Part shown: piece by piece, positions 45,449 to 55,900 of the stretch
Numbering within the stretch: the stretch's first letter is position 1
How the letters are laid out: the number at the start of each line of letters is the position of its first letter
Source of the DNA: JBEVOS01 sp964563395
Lineage (GTDB): Bacteria; Pseudomonadota; Alphaproteobacteria; Caulobacterales; Aquidulcibacteraceae
Assembly: GCA_964563395.1 (NCBI GenBank)
Contig: CAZLWK010000018.1
Coordinates: 1 to 64,000 of the forward strand
Direction: 5' to 3'
Length of the DNA: 64,000 bases
Program-made: the position numbers and the translations under genes
The notes under the pieces: model-generated
Database searches by the model: none
The model's input: the letters and a program-made list of their open reading frames with translations, nothing else
What the model was told of the DNA's origin: nothing

Positions 45449-47710
45449 ATGAGCACGGCCCGCCGACGCGCCTTGGAGGCTTTGAAGGCCCGCCGCGCCC
45501 CCATGCCCGCGCCGCTGTTCGAGGCGCCGCCCGAGGATCGGGGGGAGGCGGGTCTCGACAAGGTGGCGGTCTTGTTTCCGCTGCCGCTGCCCGAGCCGTT
45601 CGATTATCGCGCGCCGAGCACGCTGCAGCTTGCGCCCGGCGCGCACGTGATCGCGCCGATCGGGGCCCGCTTGGTGCGCGGCGTCGTTTGGTCGGTGGAG
45701 CGTGCGAGCGCCGCCGCCGCCAATCTCAAGGCGATCGAGGAGGTGCTCCCCGGCGCGCCGGTGCCGGAGATGTCGCGTCGCTTCGTTGACTGGGCGGCGA
45801 AATATCTCGTGGTCCCGCCCGGCAATCTGTTGCGCATGGTGGTGCGCAGCCCGGATGCGCTGCTGCCGGCGCCGACTTATTCCGTTTATCGCGCCGCCGA
45901 GGCGCCGCCAGCCCGGCTTACCGATGCGCGCGCCCGCGTCCTCGCGATCGCCGCGGAGGAGGCGCTCACCGCCGCCGAACTCGCGCGCCGCGCGGAGGTG
46001 TCGGGCGCCGTGGTGAAAGGATTGGCGGATGCTGGCGCGCTGATCCGCGAAGAGCGCAGCGAAGATCCCTCCTTTGCCGAGCCGCACTTGGGCGCGGGCG
46101 GCAACGCGCTCTCCGCCGATCAGCGCGCGGCGGCCGATGCGCTGATCGCAGGGCTCGGCGCGTTCAATGTCACGCTGCTCGACGGCGTCACCGGCTCGGG
46201 GAAAACCGAGGTTTACATGGAGGCGATCGCCGCCGCTTTGGCGCGCGATCCCGCCGCCCAGGCGCTCGTGCTGCTGCCGGAGATCGCGCTGACGCAGGCC
46301 GTGCTGGCCCGTTTCCGCGCCCGCTTCAACGCCGATCCCGTCGAATGGCATTCCGGCATCAGCCAAAAAGCGCGCCGCCGCGCCTTTCGAGAAATCGCCG
46401 AAGGCCGGGCGCGGCTCATCGTGGGCGCGCGTTCGGCGCTTTTTCTACCTTATCCCCAGCTTGATGTGATCGTCGTCGATGAAGAGCACGACCCTTCGTA
46501 TAAACAGGAGGAGGGCGTTGCGTATCATGCGCGCGACCTTGCGGTCGCCCGGGCGAAGCTTGGGGGCTGTTCAATCGTCTTGGCGACCGCAACCCCATCT
46601 CTTGAAACATTGGTGAATGCGCAGACGGGCCGCTACGGCCACGTCGTGCTGAAGGCGCGACATGGCGCGGCCGTGCTGCCGGATGTCACGCTTGTCGACA
46701 TGCGCCTTGAGCCGCCGGAAAAAGGGCGCTGGCTTTCGCCGGCCTTAACGCGCGCGCTTGCGGAGACCTACCAGCGCGGCGAGCAAGCGCTGCTCTACAT
46801 CAATCGGCGTGGTTATGCCCCGCTGACGCTCTGCAAGGCGTGCGGCCACAAAATGCAATCGCCGGATTCGCAGAATTGGCTCGTGGAGCATCGTTATTCG
46901 GGCCGGCTCGTCTGCCACCTCACCGGCTATTCCATTCCGAAACCGAAGGCGTGCCCCAAATGCCTGGCGCCCGACACGTTCGTCTCGATCGGACCGGGCG
47001 TGGAGCGCGTGGAAGAAGAAGTGCGCGAGTGGTTTCCTGATGCGCGCGTGGAGATCTTCTCCTCGGACACCGCGCCCGACGGCGAGGCCGTGCGCGCGAT
47101 CGTGGGGCGGATGGAGCGCGGCGAGATCGATATCCTCGTCGGCACGCAGATCGTCGCCAAGGGCCACAATTTTCCTGGCCTAACCCTTGTCGGCGTGGTC
47201 GATGCCGATAGCGGCCTCAAGGGCGGCGATCTGCGCGCCGGCGAGCGGACGTTTCAACTCATCAGCCAAGTCGCGGGCCGGGCCGGCCGCGCCGAGCGGC
47301 CGGGGCGCGCGATCATTCAAACCTATGCGCCCGACGAGGACGTGATGCGCGCGCTCGCCGCGCAGGACCGCGACGGCTTCCTCGCGGCCGAGGTGGCGAA
47401 CCGGGAAATCGCGGGCATGCCGCCTTATGGACGTCTATGCGCGCTGATTGTCAGCGGGCCGGACGAAGCCGCCGCCAATGAGGCCGCCGACGAGATCGGC
47501 CGCGCCGCGCCGGCGGGGGAGGGCGTCGATGTGTGGGGGCCAGCGCCGGCGCCGCTCACCATCGTGCGCGGGCGCCACCGGCGCCGCTTCCTGGTGCGCG
47601 CCGATCGCGGGGTCGATCTTTCCGCTTTCATGGCGGCCTGGATGAGCCGCGTGAAAATCAAAGGCGCGGTCCGCGTCCAGATCGATGTCGATCCCTATTC
47701 GTTTTTGTGA
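45449..47710 (+). CDS. priA: Primosomal replication restart helicase PriA
   Basis: A 3'-to-5' DNA helicase that restarts collapsed replication forks. The N-terminal 3'-end-binding domain (VAVLFPLPLPEPFDYRAP) is followed by a helicase core with Walker A GVTGSGKTE, DEEH and LATATPSLET, then motifs V/VI (GTQIVAKGHNFPGLT, QVAGRAGRAERPGR). The zinc region is unusual. The first and last cysteine pairs remain (CKAC and CPKC), but the second pair reads SPDS and the third is reduced to one Cys (CHLT). That leaves ligands for one zinc instead of two. Length is 753 residues. Confidence 0.95.
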   Translation: MSTARRRALEALKARRAPMPAPLFEAPPEDRGEAGLDKVAVLFPLPLPEPFDYRAPSTLQLAPGAHVIAPIGARLVRGVVWSVERASAAAANLKAIEEVLPGAPVPEMSRRFVDWAAKYLVVPPGNLLRMVVRSPDALLPAPTYSVYRAAEAPPARLTDARARVLAIAAEEALTAAELARRAEVSGAVVKGLADAGALIREERSEDPSFAEPHLGAGGNALSADQRAAADALIAGLGAFNVTLLDGVTGSGKTEVYMEAIAAALARDPAAQALVLLPEIALTQAVLARFRARFNADPVEWHSGISQKARRRAFREIAEGRARLIVGARSALFLPYPQLDVIVVDEEHDPSYKQEEGVAYHARDLAVARAKLGGCSIVLATATPSLETLVNAQTGRYGHVVLKARHGAAVLPDVTLVDMRLEPPEKGRWLSPALTRALAETYQRGEQALLYINRRGYAPLTLCKACGHKMQSPDSQNWLVEHRYSGRLVCHLTGYSIPKPKACPKCLAPDTFVSIGPGVERVEEEVREWFPDARVEIFSSDTAPDGEAVRAIVGRMERGEIDILVGTQIVAKGHNFPGLTLVGVVDADSGLKGGDLRAGERTFQLISQVAGRAGRAERPGRAIIQTYAPDEDVMRALAAQDRDGFLAAEVANREIAGMPPYGRLCALIVSGPDEAAANEAADEIGRAAPAGEGVDVWGPAPAPLTIVRGRHRRRFLVRADRGVDLSAFMAAWMSRVKIKGAVRVQIDVDPYSFL

Positions 47711-47764
47711 GTGTTGCTTTCCCCGGCGTGCGGGGCTTCACCGTGCTGAAAACAGGGGACGCAC

Positions 47765-48904
47765 ATGGCGGGCTTTGAGCAATTCGCGGGGAGAGAATGT
47801 CCCGCCTGGTATAAGACCCCGCAGCTCGGGATCTTCATCCATTGGGGCATGTTCACGATCCCGGCTTGGGCCCCGCGCGGTAAATCGATCACTGAATTGT
47901 TCCGCGACGATTACGACAACGCCTTCGCGCTCGGCCCATACGCGGAATGGTACGCCAATGCGATGAAGGTGGCCGGCAGCCCCACGGCCCGCCGCCATGC
48001 GCAGATGTATGGCGATGCGCCGTATGAAGCGTTTCGCGCGCCGTTCGAGGCCGCCGCCGAGGCGTTCGACGCAGACGCCTGGGCCGATCTCTTCGCCAAA
48101 GCGGGCGCGAAATACGTGGTGCTCGTCACCAAGCACCATGACGGCTATTGCCTCTGGCCCACGAACGTCGCCAATCCGCATCGACCGGGCTGGCATGCGC
48201 GGCGCGATTTCGTCGGCGAACTCGGCGACGCCGTGTGCGCGCGCGGCATGCGCTATGGCCTCTATTATTCCGGCGGTCTCGATTGGACCTTCCGGCACAC
48301 GCCGATCTCGAATTTCGGCGACATGTTCGCCTGCGTGCCCACCAGCGACGATTATCGCGCCTATGCCGGCGCGCAGGTGCGCGAGCTGATCGCACGCTAC
48401 AAGCCGGACGTGCTTTGGAATGACATCGCCTGGCCCAACAAGGCAGACGTGCCGCAATTGTTCGCGGATTATTACGCCGCCGTGCCGGAAGGCGTTGTCA
48501 ATGATCGCTGGATGGGGGAGGCGGCTTTGTTCGAGAGTCTGCGCGATCCTGCGAACCTTGAGAACTTCAACGCAATGCTCAAGGCGCGCACCGCCGGCAG
48601 AAGCGAAACGCATGCGCCGCCGCCGCCGCATTGCGATTTCCGCACCGTCGAATACGCGACGGGCGAGGGCCTCGGCGATCAGAAATGGGAATCGACGCGC
48701 GGGCTCGGCCTCGCCTTCGGCTACAATTCAAATGAAGACACCAGCGATTACATGGATGGGCCAGCGCTCATCGCGCTTTATGAAGACGTGACGCGGCGCG
48801 GCGGCAATCTCTTGATCAATGTCGGGCCGCGCGCGGACGCTTCGATCCCGGATGAACAGCGCGCGCCGCTTATGGCGCTTGGCGGCTTGATCAGCCGCGC
48901 CTGA
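47765..48904 (+). CDS. GH29 alpha-L-fucosidase
   Basis: A 379-residue glycoside hydrolase with the GH29 barrel landmarks: LGIFIHWGMFTIPAW near the start, KYVVLVTKHHDGYCLWPT, GLYYSGGLDW and the strand PDVLWNDIAWP. The Asp in WND fits the catalytic nucleophile. The end has RRGGNLLINVGPRADASIPD. No signal peptide is present, so the enzyme seems cytosolic. The family removes alpha-L-fucose from glycans. It stands alone, without sugar-uptake genes around it. Confidence 0.9.
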   Translation: MAGFEQFAGRECPAWYKTPQLGIFIHWGMFTIPAWAPRGKSITELFRDDYDNAFALGPYAEWYANAMKVAGSPTARRHAQMYGDAPYEAFRAPFEAAAEAFDADAWADLFAKAGAKYVVLVTKHHDGYCLWPTNVANPHRPGWHARRDFVGELGDAVCARGMRYGLYYSGGLDWTFRHTPISNFGDMFACVPTSDDYRAYAGAQVRELIARYKPDVLWNDIAWPNKADVPQLFADYYAAVPEGVVNDRWMGEAALFESLRDPANLENFNAMLKARTAGRSETHAPPPPHCDFRTVEYATGEGLGDQKWESTRGLGLAFGYNSNEDTSDYMDGPALIALYEDVTRRGGNLLINVGPRADASIPDEQRAPLMALGGLISRA

Positions 48905-49424
48905 AATTCAGCCGCGCGCAGACGATTGACGGCGCCGCCGGATAGATCACATCGGCGCCGCTGGCGTCGGTTCCAGCCTCGAACGGCGCATTGAGCGCGA
49001 CGATGCGGGTGATCCCGTCCGCGCCGTCATGCATGCCGATGGCGTGCACGCCTTGCGGCGCGCAGAGCGCGCCCGCCGCTGAAACCTCGCGCGCGCGATA
49101 GAGCGCAGGCGTCGCGTCCGGCTCAAGGCGCATCAATTCCGCCAGCGGTCCGCCCGCCGCCTGCGCCATCAGATCGTGCGGCGTGTGATTGGCCTCCTCG
49201 AACACCAGAACGCGCCCGTCCTCGAACGCCAGCTCCAACAGCACGAACGGATCGGCGCCGCGCGCTGCGGCCGTTGCGATGCGCGTGCGCGTCACGATCG
49301 GGCCGGCGGTGAGCAGCGTCGCCGCGTCCGTCGCGGTGAGGCGCAAGCTGTCGCGTGTGGTTTGCGGCGCCGTCGCGCAGGCGCAGAGCGCGACCGCGAG
49401 GAAGAGGGGCTTCAGGAGCTTCAT
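48891..49424 (-). CDS. Putative lipoprotein of unknown function
   Basis: A 177-residue protein with a signal sequence (KLLKPLFLAVALCAC) and lipobox-like LCAC. The body is a predicted beta-rich domain with no recognised family. It overlaps the TerC stop by 4 bases (start ATG at 49424), so it is coupled to TerC on the minus strand. Its end overlaps the convergent fucosidase gene by 14 bases. Confidence 0.7.
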   Translation of the reverse strand: MKLLKPLFLAVALCACATAPQTTRDSLRLTATDAATLLTAGPIVTRTRIATAAARGADPFVLLELAFEDGRVLVFEEANHTPHDLMAQAAGGPLAELMRLEPDATPALYRAREVSAAGALCAPQGVHAIGMHDGADGITRIVALNAPFEAGTDASGADVIYPAAPSIVCARLNFRRG

Positions 49425-50179
49425 GTTTTCGCTTGGCCTTGCGCTTTCTTGCGCCGCGCCCGCGCGAAGATGTTGAGCGCTTCGATCCCCGCCGAGAAGG
49501 CCATGGCTGCATAAATGTAGCCCTTCGGCACATGGAAGCCGAAGCCTTCGGCGATCAGCGTCATGCCGATCATGAGCAGGAAGCCAAGCGCCAGCATCAC
49601 CACGGTCGGATGCTTGGCGATGAAATTGGCCAGCGGATCGGCCGCCACCAGCATCACGAACACGGAGACGAGCACCGCCGTCATCATGATCGGCACGTGC
49701 TCGGTCATGCCCACGGCGGTGAGGATCGAGTCCACCGAGAAAACGAGATCGAGCGCGATGATCTGCGCGATCGCCGCGCCGAAGGTCAGCGTCGCGCGCG
49801 AGGTGTCGAACACCTGATCTTCGTGACCCGGCTCGGGATCCACATTGTGATGGATTTCCTTGGTCGCCTTCCAAACCAGGAAGAGGCCGCCGGCGATCAG
49901 AATGAGATCGCGCCAGGAGAAGGAATGGCCGAACGCGGTGAAGATCGGCTGCGTCAGCTGCACGATCACGAAGATCAGCGACAACAGCACCAGGCGCATG
50001 ATCAGCGCGAGGCCGATGCCGATGCGGCGCGCGCGTTGACGCTGTTCTTCCGGGAGCTTGTTGGTCAGGATCGAAATGAACAGAAGATTATCGATCCCGA
50101 GGATGACCTCCATCGCAATCAAGGTCGTCAAGGCGACCCAGGCGGCTGGGTCGGCAAGCAGCGTTGCGATGTAATCCAT
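49421..50179 (-). CDS. TerC-family integral membrane protein
   Basis: A 252-residue protein with about seven transmembrane helices. TerC-family hallmarks are the acidic residues inside helices: MEVILGIDNLLFISIL near the start and ALDLVFSVDSILTAVGM in the middle. Family members are implicated in metal export, mainly manganese, and in metalation of exported proteins. The exact substrate is not shown here. The ATG at 50179 is preferred over a TTG one codon earlier. Confidence 0.9.
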   Translation of the reverse strand: MDYIATLLADPAAWVALTTLIAMEVILGIDNLLFISILTNKLPEEQRQRARRIGIGLALIMRLVLLSLIFVIVQLTQPIFTAFGHSFSWRDLILIAGGLFLVWKATKEIHHNVDPEPGHEDQVFDTSRATLTFGAAIAQIIALDLVFSVDSILTAVGMTEHVPIMMTAVLVSVFVMLVAADPLANFIAKHPTVVMLALGFLLMIGMTLIAEGFGFHVPKGYIYAAMAFSAGIEALNIFARARRKKAQGQAKT

Positions 50180-50212
50180 CAAGCCCTCTTCTGGCGGCGC
50201 GCCGCAATGCGT

Positions 50213-50845
50213 CTAGCCCGCAATGCGCCTTGCCTGCAACGCCGCTTCCCCGGCCGCCGCCGCGAAGGCGAGCGCGGCGGCGACGCCGGCGGCGATCTCA
50301 ATGCGGTTGAGCTGCGCCGCCACGCCTTCTCTCCGGCCGCTCTCGACGGAGATCGGCAGACGCATCAGCGCCGCCGGCGGCGCGTTCGGCGCGGCGAGGA
50401 GGGCGTAGAAGCAGCGATTATAGATGTATCCGTCGCCATCGGCGTCGGAGCGCACGCGCGCGCCGGTCAGCGCGAGGGCGCGCTCCAGCCTGCGCGCATC
50501 GAGGCTTGGCGCGCGCACGGCGGGGCCAATCGGGTCCAACAGGCGGCCAGGCCACGTCTGGCCGTAATCATCGGCCAGCGGCGCGGCCTCGTTGCGCGCG
50601 AAGCGGGCAATCTTCATCGCGCCAAGGCCGCGCCGCGCGCCAAACAGGATCACCGCGTCGTTGGCGCGGCTTCGCTCAAGAACCAGTTCAGCCGCGCGCC
50701 ACCAGCACAAGGGCGCGGCGAGATACTCGACCTCCGCGCCGATTGGGCGCCAATGCTCGCGTTTCAGAAGCTCCAGCGCCTCGAGCGCGGCGGAGCTGGC
50801 GGCCCAGGCGGGCGGCGCGAAAGCGACGGCGAGCACTTTACCCAC
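50213..50845 (-). CDS. Peptidase C15 (pyroglutamyl peptidase)-like protein, apparently catalytically dead
   Basis: A 210-residue protein whose pattern follows pyrrolidone-carboxylate peptidase I: AVILFGARRGLGAMKIARFARN, GDGYIYNRCFYALL and ALMRLPIS occupy the places of the three active-site blocks. Compared with active members, the catalytic Glu is replaced by Ala (KIARFARN), Cys by Tyr (YIYN instead of YLCN) and His by Arg (LMRLP instead of xxHxP). It is therefore probably a pseudoenzyme or a protein with a different role. The start is GTG at 50845. The assignment rests on motif alignment by eye and is moderate. It lies 33 bases upstream of the TerC gene on the same strand and may be co-transcribed with it. 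Confidence 0.65.
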   Translation of the reverse strand: MGKVLAVAFAPPAWAASSAALEALELLKREHWRPIGAEVEYLAAPLCWWRAAELVLERSRANDAVILFGARRGLGAMKIARFARNEAAPLADDYGQTWPGRLLDPIGPAVRAPSLDARRLERALALTGARVRSDADGDGYIYNRCFYALLAAPNAPPAALMRLPISVESGRREGVAAQLNRIEIAAGVAAALAFAAAAGEAALQARRIAG

Positions 50846-50928
50846 CGTATCGTTTTCACGACACCAGTGTGACGCTCGCGTAAATGCCGGCGCCGAAGCT
50901 TGGCTTTATTTCGGCCTATGCCTGCCTT

Positions 50929-52605
50929 TCAGCTTTGCGCATGGATGTCGCGATCCTTCGTTTCGGGCCAGAAAAGAAGGAAAATCAGCGCGGCGAGCCC
51001 GGTCACGATCACGGGGAACCACAGCCCCGCATAGATGTTGCCGGTCGCTGTCGAGATCGCGAACACGGTTGGCGGCAAGAGCCCGCCAAACCAGCCGGTG
51101 CCGACATTGTAGGGCAGGGACATCGCCGTGTAGCGAATGCGCGTTGGGAACAATTCCACCAGCGCCGCCGCCTGCGGCCCGTAAAGCGCCGTCGCCGCCA
51201 CGACGAGAACTACGAGCACGCCGAGCGCCAGCCAGAAATCGAATTGGGCGGGATCGGCGCTGGTCGGATAGCCGGCGTCCGCCAGGGCGGCCTTCAATCT
51301 CGTCTCGAACGCGGCGCGCATCGTGCGCGTTTCGGCCATGGATAGGCCCACCGCGCTCACGCTTTCCACAACGATCGAATCGCCGATGCGCACCTGCGCG
51401 GCGAGGCCCGACGGCGCCGGCACGGTCGTGTAGTTTACGCCGGCGTTCGCCAGCGCGCCCTTGGCGATGTCGCACGAGGTCGCGAACTGGCGCGCCCCAC
51501 CGGTGAGATCGAGTTGGAATGAGCAATCGGCCGGATCGGCCGCCACCACAACAGGCGCGGAGAGCGCGGCCGTATCCAGCGATGGATTGACCGCGCGCGT
51601 CAGGAGATGGAACGCGGGAAAGCAGGCCAGCGTGAACAGCACCATGCCGAACAGCATGATCGGCTTGCGGCCGACGCGATCGGAGAGCCACGCGAAGAAG
51701 ATGTAGAGCGGCGCGGAAATCAGCACCACGATGATCATCAATTCGTTGACGGTGCGCTGATCGAGCTTGAGCGTGCGCTCTATGAAGACGGGGGCGTAAA
51801 AGTGCGTGGCGTACCAGGAAACGCCCTGCGCCATCATCAGACCGAACAGCGCGAGCAGCACGATCTTCAGATTGCGCCATTCGAAGAAGCTTTCGCGGAA
51901 CACCGCGCGGCTCGCCCCGCCTTCGTCCTTCATCTTTTGAAAGGCCGGGCTCTCCTCGAGCTTGAGGCGAATCCAAAGGCTGATGCCGAGCAGGCCGATC
52001 GACACCAGGAACGGAATCCGCCAGCCCCATTCACGGAACGCTTCCTCGCCCATGATCGTGCGCGTGAGGAGAATGACGCCCAGCGCGCCGACAAGGCCGA
52101 AAGCCGCCGCGCTCTGGATGCCGGCGGTCGCCGCGCCGCGGCCGTTCCGCTTGGCGTGTTCGGCCACGTAGATCGCCGCGCCGCCATATTCGCCGCCGAG
52201 CGCGAAGCCTTGCAGGATACGCAGGAAGATAAGGAGCGCGGGCGCGGCGATTCCGATTTGCGCCGCCGTCGGCAGAAGGCCGATGGCGAAGGTGGCGAGG
52301 CCCATCATCGAAATGGTGATCAGGAACGCGCCCTTGCGGCCCTGGCTGTCGCCGATCTTGCCGAACACGAGGGCGCCGAACGGGCGCACCACCAGGCCCA
52401 CGGAAAAAGTCAGCAGGGAGAAGATCAGCGCCTGCGCATCCGGCAGCCCGGAAAAGAAATGCGCCGCCATGATCGTTGTGAGCGAGCCATAGACGAAGAA
52501 ATCGTACCATTCGAAGATGGTGCCGGCCGAGGATGCGACGATCACGAGCCGCATCTTCTTCGGATCGGTCTCCGGGATTGTCCCGGCGGCCGCAACGTCG
52601 CTCAT
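50929..52605 (-). CDS. MFS transporter of the metabolite:H+ symporter (MHS) type
   Basis: A 558-residue transporter with the MHS-family opening (AGTIFEWYDFFVYGSLTTIM), the loop FGKIGDSQGRKGAFLITI and the helix-5 motif GFALGGEYGGAAIYVAEHAK. It is about 110 residues longer than usual. The extra, hydrophilic and predicted periplasmic segment lies between helices 9 and 10 (about residues 350-455, with two cysteines that could form a disulfide). Substrates of the family include organic acids and osmolytes; none can be chosen. It is divergent from atpH. Confidence 0.88.
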   Translation of the reverse strand: MSDVAAAGTIPETDPKKMRLVIVASSAGTIFEWYDFFVYGSLTTIMAAHFFSGLPDAQALIFSLLTFSVGLVVRPFGALVFGKIGDSQGRKGAFLITISMMGLATFAIGLLPTAAQIGIAAPALLIFLRILQGFALGGEYGGAAIYVAEHAKRNGRGAATAGIQSAAAFGLVGALGVILLTRTIMGEEAFREWGWRIPFLVSIGLLGISLWIRLKLEESPAFQKMKDEGGASRAVFRESFFEWRNLKIVLLALFGLMMAQGVSWYATHFYAPVFIERTLKLDQRTVNELMIIVVLISAPLYIFFAWLSDRVGRKPIMLFGMVLFTLACFPAFHLLTRAVNPSLDTAALSAPVVVAADPADCSFQLDLTGGARQFATSCDIAKGALANAGVNYTTVPAPSGLAAQVRIGDSIVVESVSAVGLSMAETRTMRAAFETRLKAALADAGYPTSADPAQFDFWLALGVLVVLVVAATALYGPQAAALVELFPTRIRYTAMSLPYNVGTGWFGGLLPPTVFAISTATGNIYAGLWFPVIVTGLAALIFLLFWPETKDRDIHAQS

Positions 52606-52819
52606 CCGCTCCCCCTCTTGGCGCGGAACGCGCGCCTTTTGTCGCGTATGCGCGGCCAGGGGCGGCGGTTGTCAAGCCCGAACGGCGCGTGCTATCCCGC
52701 GCCCGCGTTGAAAGACCCCTGCGCCGCCGCGCACGCGGGCCTTTTGGCATATGGGCGAAGTTTTCTTCCATTTTTCAAGGTTTTGCGCGGATCGCGCGGC
52801 CTTCAATAAAGAGGCTCAA

Positions 52820-53398
52820 GTGGCTGAGACCCGCAGCGGCGACGTGAAGGAGGGGGAAGCCTCCGAAGCCGCCGAACGCTACGCCCAGGCCGCGTTCGAA
52901 CTTGCCCTGGAACAAAACGCCCTGCCCGCGCTGGACAAGGATTTCGCCACGCTCGGCGCCGCGTTCAAGGAAAGCGCCGATTTGCGCGCCGCCGCGGCCT
53001 CGCCGCTGATCGATCCGGCGGAGAAGGCGCGCGCTTTCGCGGCAGTCGCCGAGAAGCTCGGCATGAGCCTGCTGGGGCGCAATCTGGTCGGTGTCGCCGC
53101 TCAGAACCGGCGCGCCGCCGACCTGCCGGCCATCGCACGGGCCTTCCGCAAGCTCTATGCGCGCCATCGCGGGGCGCAGAGCGCCGAGATCATCAGCGCC
53201 CGTCCGCTGGCCGAATCGGAAAAGGCCGCCATTATGGAGGCGGTGGGCGCCGCCGCCAAAACCAAGATCGAAGCCGACGTGACGATCGATGAAAGCCTCA
53301 TCGGCGGCTTCGTCGTCCGCCTCGGCTCGCGCCAGTTCGACGCCTCGCTGAAAGCCAAGCTCGCGAGCCTCAAGCTCGCCCTCAAACAATCCGCCTGA
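52820..53398 (+). CDS. atpH: ATP synthase F1 subunit delta
   Basis: The stator subunit linking F1 to the peripheral stalk, 192 residues. The segments AERYAQAAFELALEQNALPA and DVTIDESLIGGFVVRLGSRQ are characteristic. The GTG at 52820 with AGAGG upstream is preferred over 52751. It starts the F1 operon, which lacks the Fo genes atpI, atpB, atpE and atpF. Those are elsewhere in most alphaproteobacteria. Confidence 0.95.
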   Translation: MAETRSGDVKEGEASEAAERYAQAAFELALEQNALPALDKDFATLGAAFKESADLRAAAASPLIDPAEKARAFAAVAEKLGMSLLGRNLVGVAAQNRRAADLPAIARAFRKLYARHRGAQSAEIISARPLAESEKAAIMEAVGAAAKTKIEADVTIDESLIGGFVVRLGSRQFDASLKAKLASLKLALKQSA

Positions 53399-53412
53399 AG
53401 GAAGCACGCATC

Positions 53413-54945
<1,533 letters not shown>

Positions 54946-54952
54946 GGGAGCG

Positions 54953-55831
54953 ATGCCCAGCTTAAAGGAGTTCCGCAATCGGATCGCCAGCGTGAAATCC
55001 ACGCAGAAGATCACGAAGGCGATGCAGATGGTGGCCGCGGCCAAGCTCAAGCGCGCCCAGGGCGCGGCCGAGCAGGCGCGCCCCTACGCGGACCGCATGG
55101 CGCGCGTGATCGCCAATCTGGCCGCCGCCGTGCAAGGCGACAGCGCGCCGCCCTTGCTTCGTGGGTCTGGCAAGGACGACGTGCATCTCCTGGTGGTGAT
55201 GACGAGCGAGCGCGGTCTCTGCGGCGGCTTCAACACGCAGATCGTGCGCCGCGCGCGCGAAGCGATCGTCGAGCTTCAGTCCGCCGGCAAGACCGTGAAG
55301 CTCCTGTGCGTCGGCAAGAAGGGGCGCGACCAGCTGCGTCGTCTCTACGCGCCGCTGATCGTCGATTTCATCGATCTGTCCGGCTTCCGCGCGATCGACG
55401 CCGCGCCCGCCAAGCTGGTGGGCGACAAGGTGCGCGAGATGTTCGAAGCGGGTCAGTTCGACGTCGCCACGCTGTTCTACTCGCAGTTCAAATCCGTCAT
55501 CGCGCAAGTGCCCACTGCGCGTCAGCTCATTCCTGCCCGCGCGCCCGAGGGCGTGGCCCCGCCGGATCTCAAAGGCGCTTCCTACGAATACGAGCCCGGC
55601 GAAGCGGAAATTCTTGAGGCGCTGCTGCCGCGCTATCTCGATGGCCAAATCCTCCAGGCGCTCCTGGAAAACCAGGCTGGTTTCGCCGGCGCGCAAATGA
55701 CCGCCATGGACAACGCCACGCGCAATGCCGGCGAACTCATCAAGAAGCTGACGCTGCGCTACAATCGCCAGCGTCAGGCCAACATCACCAAGGAGCTGAT
55801 CGAGATCATCTCCGGCGCGGAGGCGTTGTGA
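54953..55831 (+). CDS. atpG: ATP synthase F1 subunit gamma
   Basis: The central rotating shaft, 292 residues. The N-terminal helix has RNRIASVKSTQKITKAMQMV. The C-terminal helix has TAMDNATRNAGELIKKLTL. The start at 54953 follows the atpA stop by 7 bases with GAGGGAG upstream. Confidence 0.97.
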   Translation: MPSLKEFRNRIASVKSTQKITKAMQMVAAAKLKRAQGAAEQARPYADRMARVIANLAAAVQGDSAPPLLRGSGKDDVHLLVVMTSERGLCGGFNTQIVRRAREAIVELQSAGKTVKLLCVGKKGRDQLRRLYAPLIVDFIDLSGFRAIDAAPAKLVGDKVREMFEAGQFDVATLFYSQFKSVIAQVPTARQLIPARAPEGVAPPDLKGASYEYEPGEAEILEALLPRYLDGQILQALLENQAGFAGAQMTAMDNATRNAGELIKKLTLRYNRQRQANITKELIEIISGAEAL

Positions 55832-55900
55832 TGGCCCGCGCGCTCGCTCACATCTTCGCGGCGTTCCTGGCCGCATCGCAGATTGCCCGAGGAAGAAACC

